This document shows positions 33,880-44,550 of a stretch of 64,000 bases of DNA, piece by piece. A program made the translations under genes and the position numbers. The DNA lies in assembly GCA_018894105.1 (NCBI GenBank), contig CM032129.1, forward strand, positions 13,957,968 to 14,021,967, read 5' to 3'. The first letter of the stretch is position 1, and the number at the start of each line of letters is the position of its first letter. The notes beneath the pieces are model-generated. The model worked only from the letters and a program-made list of their open reading frames with translations. It made no database searches and was not told the origin of the DNA. The stretch is from Jacaranda mimosifolia. Taxonomy: Eukaryota; Streptophyta; Magnoliopsida; Lamiales; Bignoniaceae.

Positions 33880-36145
33880 TTTTTGCAGTTGAGCTTAGCA
33901 CTTCAAGAAGCTCATGTAAGCATACTCCGTAGCTTTTTCCTCGACCATGGACTCAAATGTACCAGACTTCTTGAAAGCTTGCGCTCCCTCTATCTTAGTG
34001 TTCTCGATCAGCTCTTTATACTCGACGGAACTCTCGAACTCCGCACGTCCCTTGGAGTAGCCCAACTTATAGGACGCCTTCTTTTTTAAGGCTAAGGACT
34101 TTTTCATTTTTTGAAAGCTTTTGTTACAGGTCCTTGATCTTTTGGTCCCGGTCCTCTAACTCTTCTTTATATGATGCGAGCTCGCTGTCGATGGACTATT
34201 GAGATGACTTCAGATTAGCCTCGAGCTCTTCTTTGGCTTCCTTGAGTTCCATGACCTCCATGTCTCGGGTCATGAAGCGGATTCTCCAGTAGGCGCACTG
34301 AAGGGACAATTGATGCATGTATGTGATCCCATGCAAAAGAGACAAATAGCATTAACTCGCGAACCCTAGCAGTTGGAAAAATTCTGAAAACAGTCTCATG
34401 ATATTCTAAACTTGCCTGCATGAGGGCATGAGTGTTGTGCTCCTCAAGTCGAGCGAAGTTCATAGGTACGAGTAGGGCCTGGTCTTGGGATATCAGGCAC
34501 CCTTTATAAAGCTCAAATGAAGTCTCTCCCAATCTCAACCGTAGCACGGAGCTTTGATCCGTAATTTTCTAATTCGGGATCAAAACTGGATGTGAAGAAT
34601 CACTGGAAAAGCTCAAGTTGATGCTCTTGTAATTCTTACGTGCGTTGTTCAGCAGGACCTCGCATCGAGCAATGATGTCGATGTCGCGGGAAGCAAATGC
34701 AGAATTGGGCTCAATTCGTGCCTTCTTATCCAAGGAGCCCCCATCACTCAACCCCTTCCCCTTGGATTTCTCCGAGAGGCTCTTACCAGAATGACTAGGG
34801 GAGGTTAGCTTTGGGCTCTTGCTTTTGGAGCTATGCTTTCGCTTCTTGCCCTTGCTCTCGGATACGCTTTTAGCAGCAACCTCGACTTTAAGATTAGGCT
34901 CGGCCTCGAAATTGGGAACTTGGTTGAGGAGGACCGACTATTCAACCAGAGGCACTACGCTGGGGGACTGGATCAGCGTCGGTGTGGGGGTCGGAGCAAG
35001 TGGAGCAGGCACGAGCCCAGATGACTGTGCCTTGGCTAGTAAAGCCTCCTTCTGGACCTTCATCTTGTTAATTATCCTTAGATTCTTGCTCGACATGATT
35101 GAAAGAAAAAAAAAACACATAAAGACTTTGACCTGCTACAGATAAGCAAAAGACGGAGAAAGAATGAGTTAACAGAATGATAGAGAAGACCATCTTCCAA
35201 AGTCCTATGGACCCGAATATTAGCTGGCGTAAGGCCAACGACCTTGAGGACCTCTTCTTTCAAGAGCTCGTTAGCCTTATACATGTGGGTAGTCAAAGTG
35301 TCTATGAAATCTTCTCCCCACGTGATCCGACACGGAGAGCTTATGCTTGCTATGCCTCCAGTCGGATCTGAACCGCCAAAGACGATTAGCGGGGGCTCGG
35401 ATAAAAATGAACTTTTCCTTGCAAGGGCCTGAGGAGATAGGAATCTTATCCACAAATTTACATGAGGGTCGCGCGGTAAGATAGTAGAACCCATGCTCCC
35501 CGAATCAGGTCGAGTTCGTGATTGAGTAAAGTGACCAGAAGTGGGCAAAGGAGGGCTCGACCCCGAGGTGGATCATTACAATAAAAAAATAGAGGATATG
35601 TCTTATTGCGTTGGGGATGAGCTGGGCTGGGCACACATCTAACCCTAAAAAGATGTTCTCATGGGATTGGGAATGGGAAATCTCAGCCCCCCCTCCAGCA
35701 TCCCTATTGAGAATGTGGTGCTGCCAGAAGGGGGGAGATGCATCCGATCCGACTTATTGGGGAATCTTATTTCATAATTTGATGGAATAAAGAATCTCGA
35801 CCTGACCTCGGTGACCACTAAGGACCCTAGGTTTGGAATTATTACTAGCCAGGGAAACATTGCGAGAACATACTCCTCCGTCTTAGGATCCTGGACTAAC
35901 TCGTTTATTGGGGTTGGAGGCAGACCTACCGGGTTCGGGATCGAAGGAATGGGATCCTGTGAAGCGAGAGGAAGCAGAGTGGAAGCTGAACCCAAAAAAA
36001 GGGGACAATTTGAAGGGAGGCCACGCCCTCAAAACCTGAGGAGGAGGAAGTACTTTCATCTGACCCCAGCTGATAAGGGCTTTGAGTCCCTTCAGATGAG
36101 GAACTCGAACTTGAGGCCATTATTACAAAGGAGAAGACGAACATA
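33880..36145 (-). pseudogene. Antisense extra ORF of the Tat-type element (Transposase_28 / putative gypsy-type transposon domain)
   Basis: A broken coding series runs against pol. It starts near 36120 with MASSSSSSSEGTQSPYQLGS. It continues (about 35690-35990) through PKTEEYVLAMFPW, NYEIRFPNKSDRMHLPPSGS and EGGLRFPIPNP, then the segment at 35250-35550. It ends near 33895 in a charged C-terminus (ALKKKASYKLGYSKGRAEFE, then VEYKELIENTKIEGAQAF). This layout matches the antisense additional ORFs reported in Tat-type plant elements and the domain labelled putative gypsy-type transposon. Several frame changes and stops are present; some may be introns. Function is unknown. Confidence 0.68.
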
Positions 36146-36410
36146 AAGAGACGGGGTCTTGGGTTGATGATGATAGATGGATCTCGGGGTCTGAGAAGGT
36201 TAGCGGAGACAATGCAGAGAAAGAACCAAATGAAGTTGTGTAGTAACCATCAGGAATTTATATGATAGGAGGGTGACGGTTCACTCATCGAGGTGGCATC
36301 AACGGCTTAGATCAGAGGGGTTTGATTGGACGACTGCGGTGAATTAGCATCTACTTCCATAATTGCATAGGCTCATATCCCCAAGCAGGAGTAGGAACTA
36401 ATGCACTATG

Positions 36411-36422
36411 GAAGTGGGGGAG
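36411..36422 (+). other. Polypurine tract of the Tat-type element
   Basis: GAAGTGGGGGAG lies four bases before the 3' LTR start at 36427. This is the expected plus-strand priming site. Confidence 0.7.
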
Positions 36423-36426
36423 TTAA

Positions 36427-36944
36427 TGATGGTAATTATTGCTATGGACACGCTAAAAGATCGTTTTACCCCTTACTATAATTAAAAATACCCCCACAGG
36501 ATAGGATTCGAGTCTTTTTATGTGGGTTGGGTCACGACCCGAATGAACTCGACCCGGACCGGGCCGCGACCTGAATGCTGGACCGTTGATCAGCCAATGA
36601 TTCCACGTGTGGTACAGTGCCAGCACGATCCGTATAGAAAGGACCAAGCGCTGCCTATAAAAAGCACATCCAGCACAATTCCAGGTCAAGTCATATTACC
36701 TAATCACCGCTTAGTATCTATATCTTATCTCCTATTGATCTCGAACTCGATTAATCATCTCACTAACTTAGGCATCGAAGGCCCTTAGCTGAGGGCGATT
36801 TCAGCTAGCCTAACATGTTCTCTTATGGTCAAGTTAGAAGTCCAAAATACACTTGTGTGGTTTCGGGTCGAGGTCTTGAGTGTGATCAAGGATACACGGG
36901 ATATTCCAGATCGAGGTCATAGCCATGGAACTCGAGCCGCATCA
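36427..36944 (+). repeat. 3' LTR of the Tat-type element
   Basis: It starts TGATGGTAATTATTGC and ends CATCA. The TATA box equivalent is at about 36655-36662. It is about 15 bp longer than the 5' LTR because of an insertion or deletion near 36540-36560. Confidence 0.9.
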
Positions 36945-37569
36945 CTACCCCTTCTTGTTGGGGCCACCTATGGTCTAAGTCCTCAACTCAGCCTAAGATT
37001 GCTGGGTCTTTGCACTGTTCCCAACACCATTTGGGTGAGATTGGGACTGCAACACCTGCTAGAAGCTCTCCTACAAGGTATAAAAAATAAATATATGAAT
37101 GTAATATAATGTAATTAAAATTGTCTTATGTCATATGTAATAAACTTACAGCATCTCTCTTCGCCATCACTCGTCCACCCAGCTCCTATTGACCTATGAT
37201 CTGGTGGATAAGAACAAAAACCTCTTCCACCTTAGGGGGCCTCTACAATTCCCTAGCCTACAAAGAGAACAAGAAAACAAGAATTGGCATAAGTGTGATA
37301 TATGTACATAATACTAAACTACATTAATGATTATAAGGAAAAAAATTTGGATAGAGTCTCCTCTAAAAATGTTTTTTACTAGCAACCGAAGAAATGGTAA
37401 CACAACATCATCTGGGAAGGACAACAACCCTTCCCCATCAACCAAAAAATGAACGAATAACAAATAGGAAGGGCACCAACTTTTCCCCATCAATAATGTC
37501 ATTCAAAGATTACAAACATAAGAGAAAGTAACATAATATTATAGACTAAGTTTACTAAAGTCTAAAAGT

Positions 37570-38389
37570 TAGGGGTGTAAACGGATCAAATACATTATTT
37601 CCATATTCGTATTCAATTAACTTTTTTAATATTTAATTGCGAATACAAATTCGATGGATGTTTATATATGATATCCGAATTTGTATTTATCGAATATCGA
37701 TCGAATTCAAATATATTTGTCTTCCTTTATAATTATTCAAATGCATCCATATTTGGTTAAAATTACCTGTATTCAAATTACTTTATAGATATTCATATTC
37801 GATAATAATTATTTGGATATCAATTTACAAATATCCAAATATGTAAATCCGTTAACTTATAACAAACACATATTTTTTAACTAGTAGAAAAAACTATACA
37901 ATTTCATTAAAAATGAAGCAATCAAACAAATAGCACAATTTCTAATTATCAATTGACTTTATAATTCATTATTAGCACTAGTTAATATTAATAATTATAT
38001 GTAAGTATATTAATATAAAGTCAACCAATGATTATTTATGTTAATTAACTTCATTCTTCAAATTTTTCTCTATATAACAATAATTTTTTAAATTTATTAT
38101 TTTTTCTTTCCAATTCTTTAATTATCATCTATATATATATATATTCACACATATATAGATTATGAGATTTTTATGAAAAATATAAATAATATATCATTTA
38201 ATGAAAGTATATTCGAAACAAATATTAAATGGATCGGATACGCATTTATCATATCCATATCTGTTTACAATCAAATATCTACTAATGACATATGGATAGT
38301 ATCCTCTTTAATGGATGTGGATATATTTTGTATAAACGAATGCGGATACAAATAGTAAATAAATTTTCGAATATCCATTTACAATCCTA
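37570..38389. mobile_element. Non-autonomous hAT transposon, TSD CTAAAAGT
   Basis: The left end TAGGGGTGTAAACGGAT and inverted right end TAGGATTGTAAATGGAT are clear TIRs. The 8-bp TSDs CTAAAAGT are identical (37562-37569, 38390-38397). Subterminal repeats read like GAATATCCGAAT/ATTCGGATA. There is no coding capacity. It sits in an intron of the decayed CACTA transposase gene. Confidence 0.9.
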
Positions 38390-39210
38390 CTAAAAGTTAG
38401 GAAACTTACTGAATGCTCGGCATGTGTCCCAATGGATATACTCCATCCAATATGGAGGGATCCATCGTTCTTAGAAGCTCAGTTCTTCTTGGTCTGCGCA
38501 GACTTCTTCTGAAAATCTTGGAACTGCTAGTGCTGGCAGAGGACAGCCTAAGTGTCCTTGCCAATCCACTTCGGCCTCTTGTCCATCTTCCAAGCATGGC
38601 CATGCATGTCACTCAGTCGATGATCCCCTCTAGTGTTGAAGGCCTTCTGAAAATGGCTCTCGTGTTGAGGATCCCAAGTGACATATCTTTGTGAAATAAA
38701 AAGAAATCAATTAAGTTAATTACAATACAAAAACGTAAAAGTAAATATATTTATAGCATTCATATAACTTCCACTCCATGAACATCAAGTCTCAAAAGGC
38801 CTAGGGGATATTCGACTAGGTCCTATAAGGCTCCAGTACCTTGCTCTTAATCACCCTCATCAAGAACTTAGTATCATCGAGCGAGGGCATATACCTGTAT
38901 AAAATAATTCTTAATGTTAATATATAATTATTCAAATAATAATAAAATAACATTTATATAACAATTTAAATTCACGTGTAGCGTCCCTCGAGACATAACT
39001 ATACCTTACCAGAACTGTGGGATAGGGGCTCTGATCTTACTTCACCCAATGCCTGGCCGGCTCAAGAATAGACTGCTGGGGATGCTATTGCTGTTGATGT
39101 GGAATGATCAAGTGGAGCAGCAAGGGATAGTTGAGTGCTAGGTGGAGTGATAGATGGTGATGGAGTGCCTGTAGGTGAAGTGGATGGTGAAGGGGACGAG
39201 TAATATTGTT

Positions 39211-39245
39211 GTAGGTGTAGGTGTAGGTGTAGGTGTAGGTGTAGG
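39211..39245. repeat. (GTAGGT)n hexanucleotide repeat
   Basis: About six exact units lie within the N-terminal coding remnant of the CACTA transposase. On the minus strand they encode alternating His-Leu or Thr-Pro depending on frame. Confidence 0.9.
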
Positions 39246-39449
39246 GAACGGTATGTGGATGACCTCACAGCAGTAGAAGAGGACGAGGGAAGAGTACTGC
39301 GGTTTCTGGTAGGAGAAAGGCATGGGGTAGGCATAAACTGATGACCAGCCGGCGAGGTAGTGGGAGATTGGTCAATTGGCAAGTGTGTCTAATGGGTCAA
39401 AGAATTTGTCCCTTTACCTCGGTCGATGGCAGCATGATTAAAACTAGAC

Positions 39450-40546
39450 TAATCTACCATCTATAAAACAAAAACAAACACTACATAACGACAATAATTA
39501 ATATAATCATGACAACTTAAATTTACGTACATCAAATTCATAAGAATAGTTAACAACTAGACTCGATAACACACACCAGTTTTCATAGAAGTTTAGATAG
39601 AATATTTTATTCATTAATTTGATAAGTACTGTAATGCTCCTTTTCTAATAAAAAATTATTTAGTTCGGTACTTATTTGAAATTCTTTAAGATAGATGGGG
39701 TTGAGATGAGTTTGAATTGGAAGTTGGTTGATATAATAGGCTATTTCGTAGTTAGAAGCAATAATAATTCGATTATACTTGGATATAATATACTTAATTT
39801 TTAGTTATATTTTTAGTTAAAATTGAGGTTTAGATATATAAAATATATCTTTCATTCATCGGATAAAATATAAGTACTTCAGACTTTCTATCTACCCAAC
39901 TCTATGGTTGTAATAAGTGGATAATTTTAATGGTCCATTGATGTTCTTATCCTTGATTGGTTGTCGTTTACAAAAATAAATTTGGATAGAAAATAATATT
40001 GAAGAAAATCTCTAATGAATGAATGAATTTTTGAATAGAAATTTTTATTAAAGAATATATTCGGCTATTGATCAATTATAGGAGTTGGAGACTCTTATAA
40101 TTCTCCTTTTCTAAACAAATATTGTTTTGTTCGATAATTATGTAATGACTCCCTACCAAAAATGCTAATACTATGGAAAATTATTATACAATCAAAATTA
40201 TTCACTTGAGGTCGGCCCTAAGTGGATTTTCAACTTATGATCTTAGAATAATTTTCTACATCATTGGCATTAATTGTTAGGGTTGTTAGAATAGCATTGT
40301 GAAGTTGAGATGATGAACTTTTTATTCTAACTTTTGATAATCTTTGAGATAGATGGGGTTGAGATAAGTTTGAATGGGGATTTGATTGGTATAATAAGCT
40401 ATACTGTGATTAGACGTCTGAGATAGAATATACATCATTTTTAGTTAAAATTTTAATTATTTAAGTTTAAAATAATTTATAAGACAACCATTGAGATTAA
40501 GATGGAATTTAGTTTCAATTCGTAAGCTACCTTGGTTAATATTTCA
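39450..40546. other. AT-rich interior of the CACTA element with an internal direct repeat
   Basis: No coding sequence is seen. Two segments about 650 bp apart are alike: 39680-39760 and 40335-40412 both read AGATAGATGGGGTTGAGAT, then AAGTTTGAAT or GAGTTTGAAT, then ATATAATAGGCTAT or GTATAATAAGCTAT. This points to an old internal duplication. Confidence 0.5.
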
Positions 40547-41551
40547 GGGCTCCATTTGGTTGCTATGATTGGGTTGGATATAATGTTTCTCCAACCCAAT
40601 TTTTTGTTTGGTTAAAAAATGTTGGGCCTTTCATAATTTTGTGACCTGATTTCTAATCCAACAAGGTAAGAGATTGTAAATCCTGCCTAGGACATGGGGT
40701 GTGGTATCATGGCCAATATTTCCAACTACAAAAATATAAAAAAGACATATTTGTCCCTCCATTATAAATTGAGTTAATTAGTGCACAAGTTTTATTTTAT
40801 TTTTCAATTATTAATTATATGATTTTCGTTGATTTTTTGCATGCGTTATATATATTTTCATATAATTTCGGTTAATTATTTAAAAAAATATAGAGTTACC
40901 TATTAAACGTATGTCATCTATTTCACATGTTGGTATATTTAAAATTTTAAAACATTCAACTCAAAAAAGTGTTATTAATATGAACTTGGTATAGTAAAAT
41001 GATTAATATAGTGAAATGATTAAGCACCAAATGATAAAATATCTATATATAAAGCACCTACCCTATTTGGGTATGTTTTTCAGTGGATTTTCCTCATTAT
41101 TATTTTTGAACTTCTTCTCTTCTCTAATATTTTTCACTTCAAATATTTTCTTTTTCCTTCTATCTTAATTTTTTTCTTTTACTAATCTAAAAATTTAAAT
41201 AAATATATTGAGAATATTGAAAATTTTAGTAAAATGTAAAAAAATAAATAAATATTTTATTTATTTCCTACTGTAAAATTTTAGCAAATACATTAAGTGT
41301 GCCAAAATTGCTACTATAAATGGGCATTTTAGTCATCACAATAGAGCATAGGGTTAGTTTAGTAAATTTAAGTATATCCTACATTATCAATGCTTACCAA
41401 CCAAGCAACAAAAATGAATTTTATTGGGATATCCATACTCTCAGACCTAATAATCAAATAAAATATTAGATAATATTCACATATTATACGGCTTACATAT
41501 TTGTCTCAATCTTATCGCATCCAATCTCATCATTGCAATGAAACACAACCC
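40547..41551. mobile_element. Probable TIR element (PIF- or MITE-like) inside the CACTA element
   Basis: The left end, from GGGCTCCATTTGG through TTGCTATGATTGGGTTGGAT, pairs with the inverted right end, GGGTTGTGTTTC through TTGCAATGATGAGATTGGAT (16 of 20 in the second block). No clean TSD was found. It is non-coding and AT-rich. It may be a nested or composite element. Confidence 0.45.
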
Positions 41552-41889
41552 AAGTAGTCTAAGTTATCCAGTATGAGACTTTTTTTATTATTCAGCCTGA
41601 ATAACATTTCTTTATGATCTCAACACTAATTATCGTTTCGTAAGTTACCTTGGTTATTTTGAATAGTGTAAATAATCCTCTAAGTTATCCTAGACTCAAT
41701 TCTAAACTAAAAGGCCTTGTTTGCTTAGAATGATTGTGCATGATAGATACATAATCCGAGCAATCTGGGCTCTTGGTTAGTATACTTGGAGTCTATAATT
41801 GATAAGTGGCTCGGTATTTATTATGATTAATTTTGAGTAATCATATAAGTTATACTAACATGCATCTCTAAACATAATAAAATATAAAA

Positions 41890-42060
41890 CTAATTAAATA
41901 ATTCCAAGAAACCAACATGCATTTTCTAAACATATTTATATACAAAACTAATTAAATAATTCCAAGAAACCAACATGCATTTTCTAAACATATTTATATA
42001 CAAAACTAATTAAATAATTCCAAGAAACCAACATTCATTTCTAAACATTTCTAAACGACT
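41890..42060. repeat. 58-bp tandem repeat, three copies
   Basis: CTAATTAAATAATTCCAAGA recurs at 41890, 41948 and 42006, a 58-bp period with near-perfect identity in the first two copies. The third decays into shorter TTTCTAAAC repeats. 42061-42680 is the CACTA right subterminal region with GATGG/CGACGG motifs and a G/A-rich stretch (42240-42345). Confidence 0.85.
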
Positions 42061-42683
42061 AATTTCTAAACCAACATGCATTTCTATACAACTAATTATG
42101 GGAAACCAAAATATATTTATAAACAAACTAAAATACAATTATAATTAAATAAATAAAGATATAGAAAAAATAAGGAAACTAACTGATAGCTTGTAGGACG
42201 GCGACAGCGACGGTGACGACAAGTGTGCGTGGGCAATGGCGGGAGCATCGATAGTGGCGGAGGAAGGCGAGGAGGAAGGTAGGAACAAGCAGGGAAGAAG
42301 AAAGAAAAGGGGAAAGGAGGAAAAAGAAATGGGGAAGAAGAAAGGTGGGCGGTTGATTAATTGAGTTTTCCGACGGAAAGGTTGGCGGTTGATTTAATGG
42401 AGTTTTCCGACGAAAATTTCGTCAGAAAACAAGTTTTCTAAAATAAGATAAATTCTTTTCGAATCCGTTGGAATACTGTCGAAAAATATATTCTGATGGA
42501 AATTTTCATCGAAAAATCCATCAGTTATCTTCATGCCTTTTCACTCCAAATCCCTCCAAATTTACAGATGATTTTCTATGGGATTTCCAATAAATCGTAT
42601 TCATTCGTAAATCCATTGAAAATCCTTCGAATATTTTTTACGGATGCATTCTGTCTGAAAAGTAGTGTTTTTCTGTAGTGATT

Positions 42684-43087
42684 TTTGTGCTTCAACTATG
42701 CATTTTTGTATTGAATTCACATTAGTTCTGTATTCATTTTGCATGTGGGTGAACAATACATAAGACCCTTTAATATAATAAAATCTTTTCTTCAAATAAT
42801 TATTGTAATAGCATGTGTTCAATTGGTTGGGAACACAAATACCCACATCCAGCCAGTTGTGTTCTCATTCATATCAGTGTAAACCATTCAAGCATGAGCT
42901 AAATGAATCCTTTCAACACCACCATCGAAAATCAATTAACCTCTTGTGAATATATCAGTCTTAGGACTAATACATCGTGGTTTGATTATCATATAATGGC
43001 CTGGTGAACACGAATTCAACTTAATCCCTAATATACTAAGAATGATAGCGAAAATCTACATATATATATATATTAATTTTTGGAATT
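42684..43087 (+). repeat. Third copy of the ~450-bp repeat
   Basis: It aligns with 25031-25478 from TGCTTCAACTATGCA through CCCTAATATACTAAGAATGA to TTTTGGAATT, with a deletion near the start of the coding-free middle. It begins directly after the CACTA element's right TSD, which shows the array was interrupted by that insertion. Confidence 0.8.
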
Positions 43088-43669
43088 CACTAAATAAATT
43101 TCAACATTTCCTCCAATTTCCAAATTTGATCCCTCCCAAACAATAACACTACAACAATAAATCATCATATTACTCAAATAAAAAATTTACTATAAAAAGA
43201 ATAATGAGTATTCAGTATAATTACTCTAGTTTATCTCAACACAAATATGAGTTGATAATTTTTGCTCATTATCAGGTATCTCAGACCACTCTCTATGATC
43301 TACTCGTCCTTAAAACTAATTGGAGAAGTCCTCATTATTTGATAAATTGGACTCTGCAGATTCAACCTCTATCACCTTAGTATTTTGGACATCCTTCATC
43401 TTTTTCTTTTAAAGATGCAATACACATATCTAGTACCCAACTAAGTAGTATATTTTCCAATGCAATTCAATATTTATCTCACCTACATCAAGTATTAAAA
43501 CTCATATATGCAGTATTTAAAACTTTTATATGCATACCTTTTTTTTTCTTGCCATGATCTTTACGAGCAATCTACTTCACTCTTGTCCTTCTCCTCGTTC
43601 TCACACATCTTTAATAATAGAAGTTGTGGTCACATTAACGGTGGAACATCCCCTAATTCAAGACTTTTA

Positions 43670-43885
43670 GGATGCATTCCATCATCACCACCTTCCTCTT
43701 GCCCTTCTTTTTGCTTTTTCTCCTGCTCTTTCTCTTTCTCTTCTTTTTCCACCTCTTTTTCCTCCTCTTATCCCTCATTCTCTTCCTCTTCTTTGTCATT
43801 CTCTTCCTCTTATTTTTCCTTCTATTCTTCCTCAATCTCTTTCTTTTTCCTCCTTTCTTCCTTATTCTTTTCCTCTTCTTCTAGC
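43670..43885. repeat. CT-rich pyrimidine tract
   Basis: About 200 bases of nearly pure C and T on the plus strand (CTTCCTCTT-like units). It explains the long Lys/Arg-rich and Ser/Phe-rich open frames on the two strands, which are composition artefacts apart from their place at the tail of the DUF1985-like remnant. Confidence 0.85.
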
Positions 43886-44376
43886 TCTTTATTTTGATTT
43901 CTCTGTCTTTCTCGTCCTCAGCCTCAACTCCAATAGCAAATTCTTTATTCTCAAGACAGAAAAAATCTTTCTTTCAGTAATTCTATCTATTCTCTTTCTC
44001 ATTCCACATTTCTTGCAAGCCATACACATCAAGGCTTGGTGCTCTGTAATATGTTGGTAACAACAATTTCTCCTTATTGGGGAATGTATAAGTATGCAGA
44101 ATCTGTTCAAACAAAACTCTACAATTTAGTTTGTAATTTTATATGTACCCCAAACTATTATAACAACAAAGATAGGGGACATAAGTTATTACCATATTTC
44201 TAGTAATCATTTTGAATTTTGCTTCTGCACTAGCAACTTTCACAGGGATCTTACTCTCACACCATCAAAGGAATCATGGAAATGAACGCAATGAATTTAC
44301 TGTTCCTAATAAGGAATATGCTCATAAACCCAAGTCTGTCATTCAAAAAATGAATTATGCAATGTTATAGTTATTC

Positions 44377-44430
44377 AATAATAATAATAATAATAACAAC
44401 AGCAACAACAACAATAATAACAATAACAAT

Positions 44431-44516
<86 letters not shown>

Positions 44517-44517
44517 T

Positions 44518-44549
<32 letters not shown>

Positions 44550-44550
44550 C
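44377..44550. repeat. (AAT)n/(AAC)n trinucleotide microsatellite, about 174 bp
   Basis: Alternating blocks of AAT and AAC triplets, with one AGC. The array creates spurious poly-Leu, poly-Cys/Tyr and poly-Thr/Ile open frames on both strands. It is one of the longest simple repeats in the window and likely to vary in length. Confidence 0.95.

Larger units (their letters stand above)
26566..36944 (+). mobile_element. Tat-clade Ty3/gypsy LTR retrotransposon, complete but decayed, TSD CTACC
   Basis: Two LTRs (26566-27068 and 36427-36944) flank gag, protease, reverse transcriptase, RNase H, an extra archaeal-type RNase H and integrase, in gypsy order. A minisatellite and an antisense ORF region follow before the 3' LTR. 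The second RNase H and the antisense ORF mark the Tat/Retand group. Exact 5-bp TSDs CTACC lie at 26561-26565 and 36945-36949. The 5' LTR begins TAATGG where the 3' LTR begins TGATGG, a G-to-A loss of the usual TG; both end in CA. The LTRs differ by eye at roughly one base in ten, mostly transitions, so the insertion is old. In-frame stops in every coding part show it is defective. Confidence 0.9.
26207..39382 (-). pseudogene. Degenerate En/Spm (Transposase_24-like) transposase gene, split by two insertions
   Basis: Minus-strand coding remnants appear in order. About 39062-39382 is Pro/Ser/Thr-rich with a His-Leu or Thr-Pro run made by a GTAGGT repeat. About 38403-38690 is the core: WDPQHESHFQKAF, GDHRLSDMHGHAWK, RPKWIGKDT, QKKSAQTKKN and SISIGTHAEHS. 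About 37150-37260 carries KVEEVFVLIHQII. 36950-37090 and 26207-26565 are the C-terminal Gln-rich coiled-coil part. The core has at least three in-frame stops, several where the family has Trp or Arg, consistent with cytosine deamination. The LTR element interrupts the C-terminal part and a hAT element lies in an intron. Intron borders were not all resolved. It cannot make an intact protein. Confidence 0.72.
25479..42680 (-). mobile_element. CACTA (En/Spm) DNA transposon carrying nested insertions, TSD ATT
   Basis: The right terminus ends in TTTTTCTGTAGTG, the inverse of a canonical CACTACAGAAAAA end. The left terminus starts CACCGCAAAAAAATTCGAC. Subterminal DNA on both sides repeats TTTTCRATGGATTTA-type motifs in inverted orientation. 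ATT occurs at 25476-25478 and 42681-42683 as a 3-bp TSD. Removing the element and one ATT rejoins two ~450-bp repeat copies exactly as copies 1 and 2 are joined, which supports both borders. The interior holds remnants of a minus-strand En/Spm transposase gene, an LTR retrotransposon (26566-36944) and a hAT element (37570-38389). About 6 kb remains without these. I found no second (TNPD-type) gene, so it is non-autonomous or badly eroded. Confidence 0.8.

Noticed and set aside
25479..42680. Reading the ~450-bp repeats as LTRs of one giant retrotransposon
   Set aside because: Two copies stand in tandem on the left, the inner borders carry CACTA-type termini and an ATT TSD, and no PBS follows copy 2.
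43508..43897. Ser/Phe-rich and Lys/Arg-rich proteins from the CT tract
   Set aside because: Low-complexity artefacts of a pyrimidine-rich strand.
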